NCBI GenBank assembly: GCA_004322345.1
Contig: SCTQ01000054.1
Span: 1 to 35,658, forward strand
DNA length: 35,658 nt
Direction of reading: 5' to 3'
Origin: Aquabacterium sp.
GTDB taxonomy: Bacteria; Pseudomonadota; Gammaproteobacteria; Burkholderiales; Burkholderiaceae_C
In this document: positions 8,887 through 17,798 of the stretch, one piece after another
Layout: every line of letters starts with the position of its first letter
Position numbering within the stretch: the stretch's first letter is position 1
The notes under the pieces: model-generated
Told to the model about the DNA's origin: nothing
The model's input: only the letters and a program-made list of their open reading frames with translations
The model's database searches: none
Position numbers and translations under genes: made by a program

Positions 8887-11800
8887 TCACTGCCAGCTGC
8901 CGCTGCTGGCGCCGGTGCTCGACGCCGGCTGGCCGCCGTCGAAGGGCAGCTTGAACTCGGCCAGGTCGCGGCGCGTCTCGACCAGGACCAGCGGGCCCTC
9001 GTCGACCTGCGCAACCGGCTTGCGCTCGCGCGGCACGTGGATGGGGCGCGGCTCGTTGGCGATGGACTCGGCGGCGCTGCGCACCTTGTCGGCGTCGGAG
9101 TGCACCCACTGCAGGCCGGCTTCCTGGGCCAGCTGCTGCAGGCTGTCCAGCGGCAGCTCGAAGCGCAGGTCGGCGGCCGGTGCGGCAGCCACCGGCTCGG
9201 CCTGTGCGAGCGCGACCGGCGCGGGGGCCGGCACTTCGGCGACAGGCTGGACCTCCGCCGCGGCATAGGCCGGCGCTGCGTACGCAGGCTGCTCGACGGG
9301 CAGGCTGAGTTCGCCTTGCTGGGGAGCATCGGCCTCGGCCTGCTCGCCATCGGCGGCATCGCCGCCTTCGCCGGCCTGGCCTTCGCGCTCGCGGCGGTCG
9401 CGGCCACCGCGGCCACGACGGCGGCGACGCCGGCCTTCGCCTTGGCCTTCACCCTGGCCTTCACCCTGGCCCTCGCCGGCGGCTTCACCGGCGCCTTCGG
9501 CGTTCAGCTCGTCGGTGTCGCCGGCTGCATCGGCGGCGGCGGCGATGGCGGCGCCGGCTTCGGCAGGCGCCTCGGTGTCGGCGTCGTTGTCCAGGCCAGC
9601 GTCCTCGGCGCCGGTCGTGGTCTCGCCTTCGGCGCGATCACGGCCGCGGCCGCGGCGGCGGCGGCGACGGCCGCCCTCGCGTTGCTCGCCTGCAGCCTCG
9701 CCGTCGGCCAGCGCAGCGGCGTTGGGCACGGTGTCGACGAAGGCGTTCGGCGTCGTGTCCAGCTCCGCGGCCTCGATGCTCTCGGCCGGACGCGGGCTGC
9801 GCTCGCCACGCTCCCCACGCTCGCCCCGGCCCCGGCGGCCGCCCTGTTCGGCGCCGCGTTCCTGCGGCGCACGCTCGGCGCGTGCCTCGCCGCGGCCTTC
9901 GCGGCCCTCGCGGCCTTCACGCCGGCCTTCGCCACGCTCGCCGCGGCCTTCGGGGCGCGGGGCGCGTTCCTGGCGGGCGCCCTGGGTGCCGGCTTCCGCG
10001 GTCGCGGTCACCGTGGCTTCGCCCTTCTCGTTGCGGCGGCCGTTGCGGTCGCGGCCGCCACGTTCGCTGCGATCTCCGCGGCCGCCGCGTTCACCGCCGC
10101 GGCGAGAGCCGTCGCCGCGCTTGTCACCGCGGCCCTGGCCATCGGCTGCGGGGGCGGCGGCAGGGGGGGCGACGGTCGCGGTCTCCAGCACGGGGGCCGG
10201 AGCCGGTGTGCCGACGCCAAACAGTCGCTTGATCCAGCCGAAGAAGCCGGCTTCCGCGGGCGGTGCCGCGGGGCGGATGGGAGCGGCCTGCACAGGGGCT
10301 GCAACGGGCGCGGGGGTCTCGGCCACCGGCTCGGGCTTGGCCACGGTGGGCGGGGGCGGCTGGTCGGGCAGCACGCCCTTGATCAGCGGCTCCTGCTTGG
10401 CCTTGGCCTTCTCGCGGCGGGTGAAGCCGACTTCCTCCTCGCCCAGGTCCTCGGCCAGCGTGTAGCTGGCTTGCAGGTTCTCCAGGCGCGGGTCGTCGTG
10501 GCGCATCCGCTCCAGGCGATAGTTGGGTGTCTCCAGCGTCTTGTTGGGGACGAGCAGCACGGTCACGCGCTGCTTGAGTTCGATCTTGGTGATCTCGGCG
10601 CGCTTCTCGTTGAGCAGGAAGCTGGTGACTTCCACCGGCACCTGCACGTGCACGGCGGCCGTGCCTTCCTTCAGCGCTTCCTCCTGGATGATGCGCAGGA
10701 TCTGCAGCGCGGACGACTCGGTGTCGCGGATGTGGCCGGTGCCGTTGCAGCGCGGGCAGGTGATGTGGCTGCCTTCGGACAGGGCCGGGCGCAGGCGCTG
10801 GCGGCTCATCTCCAGCAGGCCGAACTTGGAGATCGAGCTGAACTGCACGCGGGCGCGGTCGTAGCGCAGCGCGTCGCGCAGGCGCTGTTCCACCTCGCGG
10901 CGGTTCTTGGACTCCTCCATGTCGATGAAGTCCATGACGATCAGGCCGCCGAGGTCGCGCAGGCGCATCTGGCGCGCGATCTCGTCGGCGGCTTCGAGGT
11001 TGGTCCGCGTCGCGGTCTCCTCGATGTCGCTGCCTCGGGTGGAGCGCGCGGAGTTCACGTCCACGGAGACCAGCGCCTCGGTGTGGTCGATCACGATGGC
11101 GCCGCCGGAGGGCAGCTGCACGGTGCGCGAATAGGCCGACTCGATCTGGTGCTCGATCTGGAAGCGCGAGAACAGCGGCGCGTCGTCGCGGTAGCGTTTC
11201 ACGCGATGCTCGTTGTCGGGCATCACGTAGTGCATGAACAGGCGGGCCTGTTCGTAGATGTCGTCCGTATCGATCAGGATCTCGCCGATGTCGGCGTTGA
11301 AGTAGTCGCGGATCGCGCGGATCACCAGGGTCGATTCCTGGTAGATCAGGTAGGCGCCCGAGCCCTTGGATGCATCCTCGATGGCGATCCACAGCTTGAG
11401 CATGTAGTTCAGGTCCCACTGCAGCTCGGCGGCAGAGCGGCCGATGCCGGCAGTGCGGGCGATCAGGCTCATGCCCTTGGGGTACTCAAGCTGGTCCATC
11501 GCCTCCTTCAGCTCTTCCCGGTCGTCGCCCTCGATGCGACGGCTGACACCGCCGCCACGCGGGTTGTTGGGCATGAGCACGAGGTAGCGGCCGGCCAGCG
11601 AGATGAAGGTGGTCAGCGCCGCGCCCTTGTTGCCGCGCTCTTCCTTCTCCACCTGGACCAGCAGTTCCTGGCCTTCCTTGATGGCGTCCTGGATGGACGC
11701 GTTGCGCGCCTCCACGCCTTCACGGAAATAGGTGCGCGAGATTTCCTTGAACGGCAGGAAGCCGTGGCGGTCCTCGCCGTAGTCGACGAAGCACGCCTCC

Positions 11801-11958
11801 AGGGAAGGCTCGACGCGGGTGACGACGGCCTTGTAGATGTTGCCCTTGCGCTGCTCTCGGCCTTCGAGTTCGGTCTCGAAGTCCAGCAGCTTCTGTCCAT
11901 CGACGATGGCCAGGCGCTTTTCCTCGGCCTGGGTCGCGTTGATCAACATGCGTTTCAT
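8887..11958 (-). CDS. rne: Ribonuclease E
   Basis: The 1023-residue endonuclease starts mRNA decay and matures rRNA and tRNA, and its C-terminal half serves as the degradosome scaffold. The N-terminal catalytic half has an S1 domain (~35-120), a 5'-sensor/RNase H-like region, catalytic Asp300 ([10 protein letters not shown]) and Asp343 ([10 protein letters not shown]), and the zinc-link Cys401/Cys404 (CPRCNGTG). All are offset by three from E. coli numbering. Residues ~520-920 are low-complexity, Arg/Gly/Glu/Pro/Ala-rich RNA-binding sequence. The last ~90 residues hold a conserved-looking block ([20 protein letters not shown]). The start is ATG 11958 because GAGGAG at 11964-11969 sits five bases before it; the in-frame GTG at 11964 overlaps that ribosome site. 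Confidence 0.97.
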   Translation of the reverse strand: MKRMLINATQAEEKRLAIVDGQKLLDFETELEGREQRKGNIYKAVVTRVEPSLEACFVDYGEDRHGFLPFKEISRTYFREGVEARNASIQDAIKEGQELLVQVEKEERGNKGAALTTFISLAGRYLVLMPNNPRGGGVSRRIEGDDREELKEAMDQLEYPKGMSLIARTAGIGRSAAELQWDLNYMLKLWIAIEDASKGSGAYLIYQESTLVIRAIRDYFNADIGEILIDTDDIYEQARLFMHYVMPDNEHRVKRYRDDAPLFSRFQIEHQIESAYSRTVQLPSGGAIVIDHTEALVSVDVNSARSTRGSDIEETATRTNLEAADEIARQMRLRDLGGLIVMDFIDMEESKNRREVEQRLRDALRYDRARVQFSSISKFGLLEMSRQRLRPALSEGSHITCPRCNGTGHIRDTESSALQILRIIQEEALKEGTAAVHVQVPVEVTSFLLNEKRAEITKIELKQRVTVLLVPNKTLETPNYRLERMRHDDPRLENLQASYTLAEDLGEEEVGFTRREKAKAKQEPLIKGVLPDQPPPPTVAKPEPVAETPAPVAAPVQAAPIRPAAPPAEAGFFGWIKRLFGVGTPAPAPVLETATVAPPAAAPAADGQGRGDKRGDGSRRGGERGGRGDRSERGGRDRNGRRNEKGEATVTATAEAGTQGARQERAPRPEGRGERGEGRREGREGREGRGEARAERAPQERGAEQGGRRGRGERGERGERSPRPAESIEAAELDTTPNAFVDTVPNAAALADGEAAGEQREGGRRRRRRGRGRDRAEGETTTGAEDAGLDNDADTEAPAEAGAAIAAAADAAGDTDELNAEGAGEAAGEGQGEGQGEGQGEGRRRRRRGRGGRDRREREGQAGEGGDAADGEQAEADAPQQGELSLPVEQPAYAAPAYAAAEVQPVAEVPAPAPVALAQAEPVAAAPAADLRFELPLDSLQQLAQEAGLQWVHSDADKVRSAAESIANEPRPIHVPRERKPVAQVDEGPLVLVETRRDLAEFKLPFDGGQPASSTGASSGSWQ
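9435..9482 (-). repeat. 12-bp tandem repeats in the rne C-terminal region
   Basis: About four units of 12 bases (cttcrccytggc type on the plus strand) encode repeated Gly-Glu-Gly-Gln in RNase E, just before an Arg-rich run. The second and third units (9447-9458 and 9459-9470) are identical. Such in-frame repeats can change copy number by slippage without breaking the frame. Confidence 0.7.
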
Positions 11959-12639
11959 GTGCACTCCTCGGCGGCCGGCAGCGACGCAGCGCTACGCGGA
12001 CGCGAACGACAGCACATGCCGCCCCAAACCTCCGGGATGGCATGCACGACAGATGCACGAATCAGCGCGGAGGAACCGAGGCAGGAATCGCCCTGAAGCC
12101 GAGAGGAACCCCGAGGGGTTGCGCGTCTCAGTGGGGCAACGCGCGTGGCAGGGCAGGCGAGGACGAAGGCAGGGCGGCCCACCGACGGCGCACCGATGAG
12201 GGCGCCGTCCGGGCCGATCTGCGTGATGCGCCAGCCGCAAGAGCGCACGACGAAGCCGCCGCGGCGCGAAGGCGCAACGCGGCAGGACGCTGGGTCGGGA
12301 GCAATGGGGCGGGGGGCAACAACATCCGCGGATGCACTGGACGCTTGGTGCCAGTCTCGCGGCCCGACTGCTGGGCTGGACGCGACTGGCGCCAGAAACC
12401 TTGTAATGGTTCGTTCGACGCTGGCTCTGCCGCAGACTGCCTTGGACCATCGCCACACCTTGGGTGGAAACCTGTCCGAGGTGCATCTGCGTTGCATCAC
12501 CTCTTGTTGGATCCGGACGTCAGCACAGGGGGCTGCAAGCATCCATCTCCTGGCGCGGCTTGCGCCGCGCCGCCCTCATCAGCGCCGGGGTCGAGGGGTA
12601 AACTCCAAACAAATCAACGACTTAAGGCGCAATGTGGTG
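11959..12639 (-). promoter_or_regulatory. Long structured 5' leader of rne (non-coding gap of ~670 bases)
   Basis: No convincing protein gene lies between rne and rluC. Taking transcription to start near 12639, the rne leader is about 680 nt. Inverted repeats in it are: GGCGCGGC/GCCGCGCC at 12552-12571, which on the rne RNA closes a GCAA (GNRA) tetraloop; a 12-bp palindrome at 12323-12334; a 10-bp palindrome at 12385-12394; a two-part stem at 12176-12215 (GGCCC with GGGCC outside, GACGGCGC with GCGCCGTC inside); and AACCCC/GGGGTT at 12107-12120. Enteric rne also has a long leader, through which RNase E controls its own mRNA stability. A similar role here is inferred from position and structure only. 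Confidence 0.55.
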
Positions 12640-13755
12640 CGAGGGATTATAGGGTCCAAAAAAACCCGTCAAGCCCCGAAAAGACCGGATGAACCCCAGC
12701 GGCCGGTATCCGCCAAGCGCCCCACGGCCCCCCGGCCCGCGCCGGCGGCCGCTGCGCCCGAGCCCGCGGCCCCCGCCGTGCAGCGGCTGCGCATCGACGA
12801 ATCCTCCGAGGGTCAGCGCCTGGACAACTTCCTGCTGAAGGTCCTCAAGGGCGTTCCCAAGACACACGTGTATCGAATCATCCGCAGCGGCGAGGTGCGG
12901 GTGAACAAAGGCCGCGCCGCTGCGGACACGCGCCTGGATCTGGACGACGAAGTGCGCTTGCCGCCGGTGGTCGTCAAGCCGGACTCGGGCAAGGCCGAGA
13001 CGGCGCCGCCGCGCGAGTTCCCCGTGCTCTTCGAGGACGAGGCCGTGCTGGCCATCGCCAAGCCGGCCGGCGTCGCGGTGCACGGTGGCAGCGGCCTGAG
13101 CTTCGGCGTCATCGAGCAGTTGCGCCGCGCGCGGCCGCAGGCGCGTTTCCTGGAACTGGTGCACCGCTTGGACAAGGAGACCTCGGGCGTGCTGCTGATC
13201 GCCAAGAAGCGTTCGGCGCTGACCGCACTGCAGGACCAGTTCCGCCAGCGCCAGACCGGCAAGACCTACGCGGCCCTGGTCATCGGGCGCTGGCCGGCGA
13301 AGCTGAAGGTGATCGACGTGGCTCTGCACAAGTACCTCACGGCCGAGGGCGAGCGCCGGGTGCGTACCACCGAAGCCGATGCCGAGGACGGCGGCCGCCG
13401 CTCGATCACGCTGGTGTCGGTGGCCCAGGCCTATGCGCAGTTCAGCCTGCTGGACGTGACCATCAAGACCGGCCGCACCCACCAGATCCGCGTCCACCTG
13501 GCCAGCGCCGGACATCCCATCGTCGGCGACGACAAGTACGGCGACTTCGACCTCAACAAGGCCCTGGCCCGAGGCGACGCGGTGCGCGGCGTGGCCAAGG
13601 GTCACAAGCTGGACCGCATGTTCCTGCATGCGCGCCGGCTGCGCTTCACCCATCCGACCACCGGCGAGGAGATCGAACTTGCCGCCGAGCTGCCGGCACA
13701 ATGCGCCGAGCTGCTGTCCTCACTCGAACCGGCGCCAGCGCGCCCTGCTTCATGA
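12634..13755 (+). CDS. rluC: 23S rRNA pseudouridine synthase (RluC-type)
   Basis: The 373-residue RluA-family enzyme converts specific uridines of 23S rRNA to pseudouridine (955/2504/2580 for E. coli RluC). An S4 domain (~50-115; GQRLDNFLLKVLKGVPKTHV, SGEVRVNKGR) precedes the catalytic domain, with the catalytic Asp in ELVHRLDKETSGVLL and a later TGRTHQIRVHLASAGHPI. The frame is open far upstream, but GTG 12634 has AAGG at 12624-12627 at good spacing. The first ~48 residues are a Lys/Pro/Ala-rich tail lacking in E. coli RluC; a later GTG (12778) lacks a ribosome site. The pairing divergent to rne is the common arrangement. Its stop overlaps the next start. Confidence 0.92.
   Translation: MVRGIIGSKKTRQAPKRPDEPQRPVSAKRPTAPRPAPAAAAPEPAAPAVQRLRIDESSEGQRLDNFLLKVLKGVPKTHVYRIIRSGEVRVNKGRAAADTRLDLDDEVRLPPVVVKPDSGKAETAPPREFPVLFEDEAVLAIAKPAGVAVHGGSGLSFGVIEQLRRARPQARFLELVHRLDKETSGVLLIAKKRSALTALQDQFRQRQTGKTYAALVIGRWPAKLKVIDVALHKYLTAEGERRVRTTEADAEDGGRRSITLVSVAQAYAQFSLLDVTIKTGRTHQIRVHLASAGHPIVGDDKYGDFDLNKALARGDAVRGVAKGHKLDRMFLHARRLRFTHPTTGEEIELAAELPAQCAELLSSLEPAPARPAS
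12646..12672 (-). promoter_or_regulatory. rne: Sigma70-type promoter for rne
   Basis: On the minus strand TTGACG (12672-12667) is followed by a 15-base spacer containing seven T residues and a perfect TATAAT (12651-12646). Transcription would begin near 12639. The spacer is two bases short of ideal, but both hexamers are near consensus. The promoter overlaps the first codons of the divergent rluC gene as called here. Confidence 0.7.
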
Positions 13756-14426
13756 CCGCCAACCGGCCCGTGCATCGCAACTTCGACCTCATCGTCTTCG
13801 ACTGGGACGGCACGCTCTACGACTCCACCGCGCTGATCGTGCGCTGCATCCAGGCGGCCTGCGAAGACCTGGGCCTGGGCCGCCCGCCCCATACGGATGC
13901 GGCTTACGTGATCGGCCTGGGCCTGTACGAGGCACTGGCGCGCGTGGCGCCCGCAGCGACCAAGGACCAGGTCGGTGAACTGGTGCAGCGCTACCGTCAC
14001 CATTACTTCGCCAACCAGCACGAGCTGACGCTCTTCCCCGGCGTGATCGAGCTGTTGCAGGACCTGCGCACGCGCGGCCACGCGCTGGCGGTGGCCACCG
14101 GCAAGTCGCGCCAGGGCCTGAACGAGGCGCTGGGCCACGTCGAGCTGCGCCACATGTTCGACGCCACGCGCACCGCCGACGAGACGGCCTCCAAGCCCCA
14201 TCCGCAGATGCTGTTGGAGCTGATGGAGGAGCTGGCCACCGAGCCGGCGCGCACGCTGATGATCGGCGACACCACGCACGACCTGCTGCTGGCCTCCAAC
14301 GCCGGCACGGCGTCGGTGGGCGTGAGCTACGGCGCGCACGAGCCCTCGGAGTTCGCCGCGCATGGCCCGCGCCACATCGCCCATTCGGTGGGCGAATTGC
14401 GCGACTGGCTGCTAGCCCATGCCTAG
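13752..14426 (+). CDS. HAD-superfamily hydrolase, phosphoglycolate phosphatase-like
   Basis: The 224-residue protein is a HAD subfamily IA phosphatase. It has the nucleophile/acid pair Asp17/Asp19 (VFDWDGTLYDS), motif II in AVATGKSRQGL, the Lys in SKPHPQM and motif III/IV in MIGDTTHDLLLASNAG. It resembles Gph/PpaX-like enzymes, but substrates in this family are hard to predict, so phosphoglycolate is only one possibility. ATG 13752 overlaps the rluC stop (ATGA), and its end overlaps the next gene by eight bases, so the cluster is translationally coupled. Confidence 0.88.
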   Translation: MTANRPVHRNFDLIVFDWDGTLYDSTALIVRCIQAACEDLGLGRPPHTDAAYVIGLGLYEALARVAPAATKDQVGELVQRYRHHYFANQHELTLFPGVIELLQDLRTRGHALAVATGKSRQGLNEALGHVELRHMFDATRTADETASKPHPQMLLELMEELATEPARTLMIGDTTHDLLLASNAGTASVGVSYGAHEPSEFAAHGPRHIAHSVGELRDWLLAHA

Positions 14427-14856
14427 GCTCGAGTTGAGCGAGGAGGAGGCGCGTCCCCGCCTGCTCTGCGACTCCACCGAACTGTCCGAGGCCGGCCGCG
14501 CCGTCGTCTTCGACGTGATGGAGTGGGGCCGCAAGGTCTCCGCCTTCGCGCTGCGCTTCGAAGGCAAGGTGGTGGCCTACGTCAACCGCTGCGTGCACGT
14601 GCCGGTGGAGATGGACTGGCAGCCCGGCGAGTTCCTCGACAGCGAGCGGCGCTGGATCATCTGTTCCATCCACGGCGCCAGCTACGACCCGCGCCATGGC
14701 GGCTGCGTCGGCGGCCCCTGCGGGCGCGGACGCCTCAAGCCCATACGCGTGGCCGAAGCGGACGGGCAGGTGCATTGGTATCCTTCAGACGACATCCGGC
14801 CGGTGCCCGCCGGCCTCCCGAATCCCCCCGACTCCTCCGCCGGCCCGGCTGGCTAG
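14419..14856 (+). CDS. Rieske [2Fe-2S] ferredoxin-like protein
   Basis: The 145-residue soluble protein has both Rieske cluster boxes: C58-V-H60 in NRCVHVP and C82-x2-H85 in ICSIHGASYD, followed by the GGCVGGPCGRGRL loop typical of Rieske ferredoxins. It has no signal peptide or membrane segment, so it should be a cytoplasmic electron carrier or redox subunit. Its partner is unknown. It overlaps the upstream HAD phosphatase gene and is followed 12 bases later by the S49 peptidase gene. Confidence 0.92.
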   Translation: MPRLELSEEEARPRLLCDSTELSEAGRAVVFDVMEWGRKVSAFALRFEGKVVAYVNRCVHVPVEMDWQPGEFLDSERRWIICSIHGASYDPRHGGCVGGPCGRGRLKPIRVAEADGQVHWYPSDDIRPVPAGLPNPPDSSAGPAG

Positions 14857-14868
14857 CGGCGCCCTGCC

Positions 14869-15843
14869 ATGAGCACAACCGATCCTTCCACCAGCGCCTC
14901 CCCCGAGGCCACGACCACCCTGCCCACCGGCGTGCTGTCCGACCTGCTGCAGACCTGGCTGGCCGAGCGCCGCCGCGAACGGCGCTGGCGCACCGTCTGG
15001 CGCTGGGTATGGGCCGCCTTGCTGGTGCTGCTGATCTTCGGCGTCTACGAACGCGATCGTGTCGAGGGCAATGCCGGCAAGCCGCACACCGCCCTGATCG
15101 AGATCCGCGGCGAGATCTCCGACGAGGCCGATGCCAATGCCGACCAGATCATCTCCGCGCTGCGCACCGCCTTCGAGGATGCCGGCTCCAAGGCGGTCGT
15201 GCTGCGCATCAACTCGCCCGGCGGCAGCCCGGTGCAGGCCGGACTGATCAACGACGAGATCCGCCGCCTGAAGGCCCTGCATCCGAAGAAGAAGGTCTAT
15301 GCCGTGTGCGAGGAGATGTGCGCCTCGGCCGCCTACTACATCGCCGTGGGCGCCGACGACATCTACGTCGACAAGGCCTCGCTGGTGGGCTCCATCGGCG
15401 TGCTGATGGACGGCTTCGGCTTCACCGGCGCGATGAACAAGCTGGGCATCGAGCGCCGCCTGCTGACCGCCGGCGAGAACAAGGGCATCCTCGACCCGTT
15501 CTCGCCGCTGAGCGAGAAGCACAAGGCCTTCGCCCAGGTGATGCTGGACCAGATCCACGACCAGTTCATCGCGGTCGTGCGCCAGGGGCGCGGCAAGCGT
15601 CTGAAGGAGACCGACGAAACCTTCTCCGGCCTGTTTTGGAACGGCCAGCAGGCGGTGGACCTGGGCCTGGCGGACAGCCTGGGCAGCCTGGACTCCGTGG
15701 CGCGCGACGTGGTCAAGGCCGAGGACATCGTCGACTACACGCCCAAGCCCGACCTGACGGACCGCCTGGCCAAGCGCTTCGGCGCCTCGGTGGGCGAGGG
15801 CGCGGCGCGCAGCCTGCGGCAGTCGGCGTCGGTCCTGCGCTGA
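14869..15843 (+). CDS. sppA: S49-family membrane serine protease (signal peptide peptidase SppA-like)
   Basis: The 324-residue protein has an Arg/Trp-rich stretch then one membrane segment at residues ~42-59 (VWRWVWAALLVLLIFGVY), and a periplasmic ClpP-fold domain. Family stretches include VVLRINSPGGSP and the Ser/Lys dyad S153 (EEMCASAAYYIA) and K205 (AGENKGILDPF), 52 residues apart. It is the short, single-domain form, not the double-length E. coli SppA. The role is degradation of cleaved signal peptides or membrane-protein quality control. It is the last gene of the rluC cluster. Confidence 0.93.
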   Translation: MSTTDPSTSASPEATTTLPTGVLSDLLQTWLAERRRERRWRTVWRWVWAALLVLLIFGVYERDRVEGNAGKPHTALIEIRGEISDEADANADQIISALRTAFEDAGSKAVVLRINSPGGSPVQAGLINDEIRRLKALHPKKKVYAVCEEMCASAAYYIAVGADDIYVDKASLVGSIGVLMDGFGFTGAMNKLGIERRLLTAGENKGILDPFSPLSEKHKAFAQVMLDQIHDQFIAVVRQGRGKRLKETDETFSGLFWNGQQAVDLGLADSLGSLDSVARDVVKAEDIVDYTPKPDLTDRLAKRFGASVGEGAARSLRQSASVLR

Positions 15844-15927
15844 GCGGCCGGCAGCATACCTGGGCCGCAGGCGCGAAGCCCTGCTGCGCCCGACGCTTTC
15901 CCGGCAGGCGACTTGCGCGCTGCTGTT

Positions 15928-15951
15928 GCCCGGGCTGCCGTCCGTCCGGGC
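15928..15951. terminator. Weak candidate terminator between sppA and the HDOD gene
   Basis: GCCCGG (15928-15933) and CCGGGC (15946-15951) can pair with a 12-base loop in the 125-base gap between two convergent genes. There is no T-run, so the call rests on position. Confidence 0.3.
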
Positions 15952-15968
15952 GCGGTGATCGCGGGGCC

Positions 15969-16817
15969 CTAGCTGCGATCCACGTCCAGCAGCGCCGCAT
16001 GCGCGGCCGTGGTGGACAGGTTCAGCAGTGCGGCGATATCGGCCACATCGTCCGGCAGCGCGGCCTGCGCGCCCGGAGAACCCCATCCGTCCTGCGTGTG
16101 CCGCGCCAGCCGCACGGCCAGCATCACGCAGCGCACGCGCGGATGGTCGGCATGCTTGTCATCGGCCAGACGCTGCAGCAGCTCGGGCAGGTGCCAGACC
16201 TGCATCAGCGACTGCGCCAGGTCCTGCAGCTCGATGTTCAGCACTTCGCGCTGCACGGCCGACGAACGCAATGCGGGATCGGCCTTCTGGATCTGGGCGA
16301 TGCGCAGCGCCAGGGCCGGCGCATGCAGCCACAGCAGCATCTCGCAGAAGTCGTGGATCAGCGCCGCCTCCTGGATCACGACGGCGTCCTCGTCCATGCG
16401 ATGGATGGCGAAGGACAAGGCGAAATTGGCGGCGCGGTGGGAGCGGCGGACCACGCGCTGCAGGCCCATCAGCGCGGCAGGCGGCTGGTCTCCCAGCCAG
16501 GTCATCACGTCCTTCTGGCTGCCGAAGGCGTTGAAGAAGGGGGTCACGCCCATCATCACGATGGCCTCGGTGACGGTCTCGGCCCCGGTGACCGTGCGCG
16601 AGCGGCGGCGGCTTTCCACCTCGATCAGCACCTTGAGGGTCATCAGCGGGTCGCTGGCCACGCTCAGGGCCAGCGTCTGCGCATCGACGTTGCCGTGCTC
16701 GTCCTCGGTTTGCTTGAGCAGCGCGAGTTCTTCGACGGTGGTCGGCAGCACGGGGATCTCGACACTGCGGAAGTGCCGGGTCCAGGACGCCAGATCGTGT
16801 AGAGGCTGGGACAGCAT
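15969..16817 (-). CDS. HDOD-domain protein
   Basis: The 282-residue protein shows the HDOD fold: 'PVLPTTVEELALLKQTEDEH' at the start, 'LALSVASDPLMTLKVL', and an HD-like helix 'AALIHDFCEMLLWLHAP'. HDOD proteins are non-catalytic relatives of HD-GYP phosphodiesterases and usually take part in signalling linked to cyclic di-GMP, motility or stress. AGGAGT lies six bases before ATG 16817. The gene stands alone, convergent with sppA. A possible FliA-type promoter lies upstream. Confidence 0.85.
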   Translation of the reverse strand: MLSQPLHDLASWTRHFRSVEIPVLPTTVEELALLKQTEDEHGNVDAQTLALSVASDPLMTLKVLIEVESRRRSRTVTGAETVTEAIVMMGVTPFFNAFGSQKDVMTWLGDQPPAALMGLQRVVRRSHRAANFALSFAIHRMDEDAVVIQEAALIHDFCEMLLWLHAPALALRIAQIQKADPALRSSAVQREVLNIELQDLAQSLMQVWHLPELLQRLADDKHADHPRVRCVMLAVRLARHTQDGWGSPGAQAALPDDVADIAALLNLSTTAAHAALLDVDRS

Positions 16818-16892
16818 CGGAATACTCCTGGCCGCCCGCCGTCTGCCGGTTCATCGCATCCACCGGCCGGACTGCTGGAGGCCTTGAGCCGG

Positions 16893-16920
16893 GTATCGAC
16901 GCCGGTTTTGCGCGACTTGA
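16893..16920 (-). promoter_or_regulatory. Candidate sigma28 (FliA) promoter of the HDOD gene
   Basis: On the minus strand TCAAGT (16920-16915), a 14-base gap, and GTCGATAC (16900-16893) resemble the FliA consensus (TAAAGTTT, 11 bases, GCCGATAA). Four of six bases of TAAAGT would be a loose match, and the spacer is one base longer than ideal. The stretch also lies in a 14-base direct repeat (16884-16897 and 16917-16930, one mismatch). Confidence 0.4.
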
Positions 16921-16929
16921 GGCGGGTAT

Positions 16930-16946
16930 CCGCCCGGTACGGGCGG
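16930..16946. terminator. Hairpin downstream of the chalcone-isomerase-like gene
   Basis: CCGCCCG (16930-16936), loop GTA, and CGGGCGG (16940-16946) form a 7-bp stem about 50 bases after the stop of the minus-strand gene at 16999 and before the HDOD promoter region. It is probably a weak terminator; no U-run is seen. Confidence 0.4.
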
Positions 16947-16998
16947 CGGCGCCAGATTGGACGCGGCCGCCGCGTGGCGCAATGCAGGGTTTCGGCAG

Positions 16999-17580
16999 TT
17001 ACTTGCCGGTCAGCGAACCCTTCAGGTCCGAATCCACCGGGTGCTCGCCCAGCCAGATCTTCAGCAGGCCTTGATAGAAGTCCTCGCCCGGGATGTCCTT
17101 TCCCTTCTGCTGGCCGTCGACCAGCACGCGGGTGCCGGCGCCGGGGACGAAGTCCAGGTGCAGGGCCATGCCCTTCTTGGCCTCGCCGAAGCTGTAGATC
17201 AGGTTCTTCAGTTCGTCGAGCCGGGACTGCAGCTTGGTCATCTCCTGCGGGGTGTGGTTGGCGGTGAAGCCCTTGACCAGGGCGTCGGCGAACTCGGCGG
17301 CGGTCAGGTTCATCAGCAGCACGGCGTGCACGCTCTTCGGGCCGGACTGGGCGACCAGGGTCTGGGCGCTACCGTCCTTCTTGGGCACGTACAGCCCGGC
17401 GGCGTAGACACTCATGAAGAACTTCGTGCGGACGCCGGCCCCGTTGAGGCTGATGGACTGGCCACCGACCTGGGTGTTGTCCTCGAACTTGACGCCCTTG
17501 ACGTCGATGGCGGCCTGGGCCGGGAGCTGGGTGATCAGGATGGCGGCGGCGGCCGCGGCGCTACGCAGAACGTTCTTCAT
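16999..17580 (-). CDS. Exported chalcone isomerase-like protein
   Basis: The 193-residue protein has a signal peptide (MKNVLRSAAAAAAILITQLP, cleavage after AQA around residue 23). The mature part has the chalcone-isomerase-like fold: 'LNGAGVRTKFFMSVYAAGLY', then 'FADALVKGFTANH' and 'IPGEDFYQGLLKIWLGEHPV'. Bacterial members of this family usually lack a known flavonoid substrate. They may bind fatty acids or related ligands in the periplasm, but this is not settled. AAGGATC just before ATG 17580 fixes the start; a 19-codon upstream extension is not needed. It is divergent from coaX. Confidence 0.85.
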   Translation of the reverse strand: MKNVLRSAAAAAAILITQLPAQAAIDVKGVKFEDNTQVGGQSISLNGAGVRTKFFMSVYAAGLYVPKKDGSAQTLVAQSGPKSVHAVLLMNLTAAEFADALVKGFTANHTPQEMTKLQSRLDELKNLIYSFGEAKKGMALHLDFVPGAGTRVLVDGQQKGKDIPGEDFYQGLLKIWLGEHPVDSDLKGSLTGK

Positions 17581-17798
17581 TTGGGATCCTTTCTTGAACT
17601 CGGAGCGGGCGCCGCGATGGCGGCGCAGGGGATTCAACGCGCGACCGCATACATCGGTTGGCCGGGCGGGGGGGCGCAGTATTGCAGTGCAGCAAGCCGG
17701 CCTTGTCAGCGGGCGTTACAAGCGGCGTGACAAGTGCCGAAATCCAATCTCAGCTGGCAATCGGACTGCCTGCGGTAGTCACAAAGCACAATGCCGTC

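Noticed and set aside
9037-12096. 1019-residue open frame antisense to rne
   Set aside because: Shadow of the rne frame; the Ala/Leu/Gly-rich translation reflects codon composition and has no domain.
12145-12633. Upstream extension of rluC (open frame from 12145)
   Set aside because: The extra residues are not family-like and lie in the rne leader; GTG 12634 has a ribosome site.
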